NCBI GenBank assembly: GCA_905221605.1
Contig: CAJNDS010000403.1
Location: forward strand, 28,116-92,115
Source of the DNA: Symbiodinium natans
Lineage: Eukaryota > Sar > Dinophyceae > Suessiales > Symbiodiniaceae
Reading direction: 5' to 3'
DNA length: 64,000 nucleotides
Of the stretch, positions 62,301 to 64,000 are shown one piece after another. The position numbers were made by a program, and so were the translations under genes. Every line of letters begins with the position of its first letter. Positions within the stretch are counted from its first letter, which is position 1. Below the pieces are notes generated by a model. That model ran no database searches. It saw only the letters and a list, made by a program, of their open reading frames with translations, and had not been told where the DNA came from.

Positions 62301-62381
62301 ACTCAGAGCCGGAAGGCTCGGCGTAGGCGTGGGTTCTGTGTCGTTCAACGCGTCGGGCTCGGACTTTGCTGCGGTATCCAT
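59307..62381 (-). CDS. LINE ORF1 (nucleic-acid-binding, gag-like)
   Basis: ATG at 62381, 1,024 residues, stop at 59307. The N-terminal 200 residues are charged, with an SPQKKARLQEDEE basic/acidic stretch. Residues about 205-290 (KTVLLLDLPALFNKKTLDSN, SSVARVEFVTEMQAQQFRDY) have the strand-helix pattern of an RRM, as in many LINE ORF1 proteins. A Lys/Gly/Ser-rich region at about 475-590 is followed by a Cys cluster at about 597-675 (VICSTCSCALG, CQECGRH, CPCLNEAGVIC, CEFCREH) of treble-clef or RING-like spacing. The last 300 residues are Trp-rich and unassigned (WARTTTDLFQTLAEEFVWFL). It is expected to coat the LINE RNA. Confidence 0.75.
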   Translation of the reverse strand: MDTAAKSEPDALNDTEPTPTPSLPALSSEDLEQFRQWQAQQSAAKKAPELSPQKKARLQEDEEIRTFIDKLTDLDINFADLDPTLQDKLKSSATARADFLAIHNATEKYDPTTGDFKQAATKKRIFSPGNEQDVPLPEVTDNTSLQQAMMKYHKQSMLPNMDKLYQCCDLFYNQVQAEFSMQQITTERHSAQLQVLERARANKTVLLLDLPALFNKKTLDSNLYHYVNGAGLQWTDIAALHNHMVTSHSSVARVEFVTEMQAQQFRDYMRQTRRYWKSPDIPDCKIRIEQDLPTDDRLAMQPFYALIDLLAECTDTPDLQTWRQTLQIWTPRDEEPKQLLAQVAYVLDPRYPRRYTCLLLVHEKYYDEFLVKWHSKFTKRLHDTVQLIQALRRATIDRTTTQRASFDKAFDLTTLASLQAFTYPVMPVRISSELASLLESHPMLPFQGAGGLTALTAQAFQDHGVAEDFTKGSPKSRPSGKGKQIQTAWGRFTQNYSTSYSYSSYPAKGSKKGHGKSQAKGDWKERDHDHRTNWKDPNNDTDNNGDRWGSGPYNRFAPQSQPLYGDARSTANKGAKQQTKHSYQEGKKGYSQLQQVVICSTCSCALGFNIDCQECGRHPVPPGFQWKDTAPLRTLICPCLNEAGVICAQPLGHSPACEFCREHRKYWSSQQVRDNWSSDPTPRKAELLMMDRLLYELDTIQEATPETTQLLQAMKSKIEGVWREQFSPSQYAAHWVVVMYEGDLGHLIPLPRPTKPAWVNPTWDMEDRIYNMYGPLADDILLATFHLASWFNQYFKHVWKSHGPRLTKKYHLPSWALDFDIAHCQLIPWDRLLASSFHLAYDQACNEQPNPPPLQWSRDLLVWFLDSAWARTTTDLFQTLAEEFVWFLDYDQTLKACVLGQPPFNNAGVATSAGFGSLFFDGVFWQVAAIYGVLKDSTKSQLQAPNDQLVLLLEYILPLLQLSQNDIQYVKSRAHTNKGNIMETLMLALAEGGAHWLAWKTAWTVFQHQHRNSKYDWVAQVAVC

Positions 62382-62500
62382 GGCTCAAGAGCTCGGAGAA
62401 TCTGTTCTTAAAGAACAAGGAAAAGGACGAAGATGTTCAAAACAACTGGAAGGCTTCGACAAGAGGACCTATGATCGATAAAAAGCGAGAGACTAGAGAA

Positions 62501-63300
62501 CGTCAATGGGCATAACCCATATGAAGGTCAGGCACGAGATTTCGGACTATGTCCGCTCTGTGCTCTCTGTGCTCGTGCCAAACGCCTGGCTCTTCATGAT
62601 GCATGACATAAAGGGATCAGGGTTCAAAGGCTGGGACAACAAACAAACACCGACCAAGACAAAAAACATAAACACAACGCACTGTATAGAAGGCCTTGCT
62701 TCGGGTACCCCGAGCCGACTGGCACAGGTGAGGCGCTTGACATCAAACAGAAAACGTACATCCTGCTGACGGGCGTCTCAACCCTGTCAAGCATCCCAGC
62801 TTCCATTTCAGGGGATCCTGTGCGGAGGGCCCCCGAGCAAGGAATGCGGACCGCAGCCAGGGACACGTCAAAGCTCTGACTGTCCTAGGGTCCACAAAGC
62901 TGCATAAACACAAGGATCCTGGGGGCTACGAGGTCCTTTATATGAAGGAATCTAGCAAACCTTCATCTGAGAACCCTAAACCGTAAACCAAGCCCTCAAA
63001 GACTCAAACCCTATGCTAAAGCCTCTACCCCTAAACCAATTTCATGTGCTATTTGGCCCCGAGCTCCAACTTGTTTGCTGCGGCAAGGTCGGCTCCAGCC
63101 AAGACCTGACGCTCGTACCTCAGAGGGCAATGGCAGGGGATCATGAGTCCTCCCCTGTCTGGCCATGTGATGACAGTTCTCAGAGCAAGATGCCGGAGAT
63201 CACGGAAGTCCGTGCGAGACGCCTCACCGTCCGTGCCAGGAACGGCTCCCGGAGCTCCGACACCGCCCAGGGACACCTCATGGGCAGGGTGCAGGGTTGA
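62501..63300. other. unassigned, possible exon-like segment
   Basis: Telomere-like words at 62972-62996. Between 63040 and 63300 both strands have open frames (plus: VLFGPELQLVCCGKVGSSQD; minus: ASRTDFRDLRHLALRTVITW). One may be an exon but the choice cannot be made. Confidence 0.3.
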
Positions 63301-63329
63301 AAGGGTTACTACGCAAGCGTTCACGGACG

Positions 63330-63730
63330 AAAAAAAGGGGGGTGGTTGGGGCGGCAAACACAATGCTCGAACGTGGGTTTGGAAAAGATTAGAATGGTGC
63401 ACGGCTGACTGGGGGAGCCGCAACCATTTGCAGGTGTTTGAGGCAGGCTTGCACGGCTAAAGATGGCGTGGGGGGGGGTTGGGGGGTCGCAACGCAACGC
63501 TCGCCCGATTGGAAGGGAATCATATGCTTTACGCAAGCTTGCACGGCCTAAAAAAGCAGGGTTGACCATTTGCAAACACAATGCTCGCACGATGGGTTTG
63601 GAAAGGATTCTAGTGGTGCGCACGGCTAAACAACCCTGGGGGGCTTGGGGGAGTCACGACCAGTTGCAAACGAAACGCTCGCACGATGGTGTTTGAAGCT
63701 TGCACAGCGTAAAACCGCGGGGCGGGGTTG
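63330..63730 (+). repeat. degenerate tandem repeat, about 85-bp unit
   Basis: Four to five copies with cores gcaaacacaatgctcgcacg, gtttggaa..gatt, gtgcacggctaa and ggggg.ttgggg.gtcgc. ORFs here translate the unit. Confidence 0.7.
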
Positions 63731-63779
63731 GGAAGCTTTGCGCGGCTTAAGAAAAATGGACCGGAAAAGACCAGGGCCG

Positions 63780-63842
63780 GAGGACCGAGGGACCGCGGGA
63801 CCGCGGGACCGCGGGACCGCGGGACCACGGGACCACGGGACC
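63780..63842 (+). repeat. 9-bp tandem repeat gaccgcggg
   Basis: Seven near-identical copies, the last two with 'cac' for 'cgc'. The window end (63843-64000) shows nothing further. Confidence 0.85.
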
Positions 63843-64000
63843 AGGAAACCCGAGCCATACTTTTTAAAGAAAAGAAGCTCGAGCCACACCTCCTAAACAA
63901 AAAGAACCTGGGCCGGCGGTCCCTGGTTAACAATACCCCCGCACGCACCAGGCGATTCTCGTCGACGGCTCCGCCAGCAAAGCCACCCAAAGCCTCGAGC

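Larger units (their letters stand above)
54000..62500 (-). mobile_element. full-length LINE (non-LTR retrotransposon)
   Basis: Two long uninterrupted minus-strand ORFs (1,024 and 1,700 residues), only 24 bases between the ORF1 stop and the ORF2 ATG. ORF2 has apurinic-type endonuclease, RNase H and reverse transcriptase. The 3' side (54180 down to about 54000) ends in (CT)n/(CTTT)n and (TA)n runs, which may be the tail. The 5' untranslated region extends above 62381 for an unknown length. No target-site duplication could be identified. With no stop or frameshift over 8.2 kb this copy looks young and may be active. Confidence 0.85.

Overview
The window looks like nuclear DNA of an alveolate protist, most likely a dinoflagellate. 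Four observations support this. Degenerate TTTAGGG-type telomere-like repeats occur every one to two kb. Splice acceptors read AG followed by G in the one gene whose introns can be solved by frame and domain logic (Kelch, 11.3-12.2 kb). Copia-type retroelement fragments carry the variant protease motif LDEGAN. Nothing is organised in operons, and coding DNA is sparse. A chromerid or other TTTAGGG alveolate cannot be excluded; no rRNA, tRNA or intact spliced-leader sequence was found to settle it.

Layout. 0-10.7 kb is mostly repeats: foldback repeats beside a decayed integrase, a 35-bp satellite with a 214-bp higher-order period, a family of palindromes, a 1.2-kb GA decamer minisatellite and a small MITE-like element, plus a few exon-sized coding fragments. 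11.3-12.2 kb holds three exons of a Kelch-repeat gene on the minus strand. 12.53-21.36 kb is an LTR retroelement with both LTRs, a copia-like half-tRNA primer site and a polypurine tract. It has no recognisable reverse transcriptase or integrase, but carries frameshifted ORFs for WW, S1-like, SAM-like and five to six CCCH zinc-finger domains. 21.4-27.1 kb is telomere-like repeats, microsatellites and exon-like fragments. 27.17-31.9 kb (minus) is a second, older, collinear relative of the CCCH element. 31.8-37.05 kb (minus) is a decayed copia gag-protease region with a RapZ-C-like domain. 37.46-38.87 kb is the 5' end of a third member of the LTR family.

41.5-45.7 kb (plus) holds frameshifted coding segments ending in an ASCH-like domain and a ubiquitin-specific protease. 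45.7-46.2 kb is a (CTA)n array. 47.4-50.4 kb (minus) is a secreted-type sulfatase gene of two exons with one single-base frameshift. 50.4-54 kb is low in genes. 54.0-62.5 kb (minus) is an apparently intact two-ORF LINE of about 8.3 kb, whose ORF2 has the order endonuclease, RNase H, reverse transcriptase. 62.5-64 kb is repeats and fragments.

Working together: the only self-sufficient unit is the LINE. The LTR family with RNA-binding cargo is non-autonomous as seen here and would need reverse transcriptase and integrase from elsewhere. Its insertions sit directly against telomere-like repeats. The sulfatase, Kelch and protease genes are the only host-type genes recognised; the sulfatase (one frameshift), Kelch (truncated) and USP (frame breaks) all show damage or unresolved structure.
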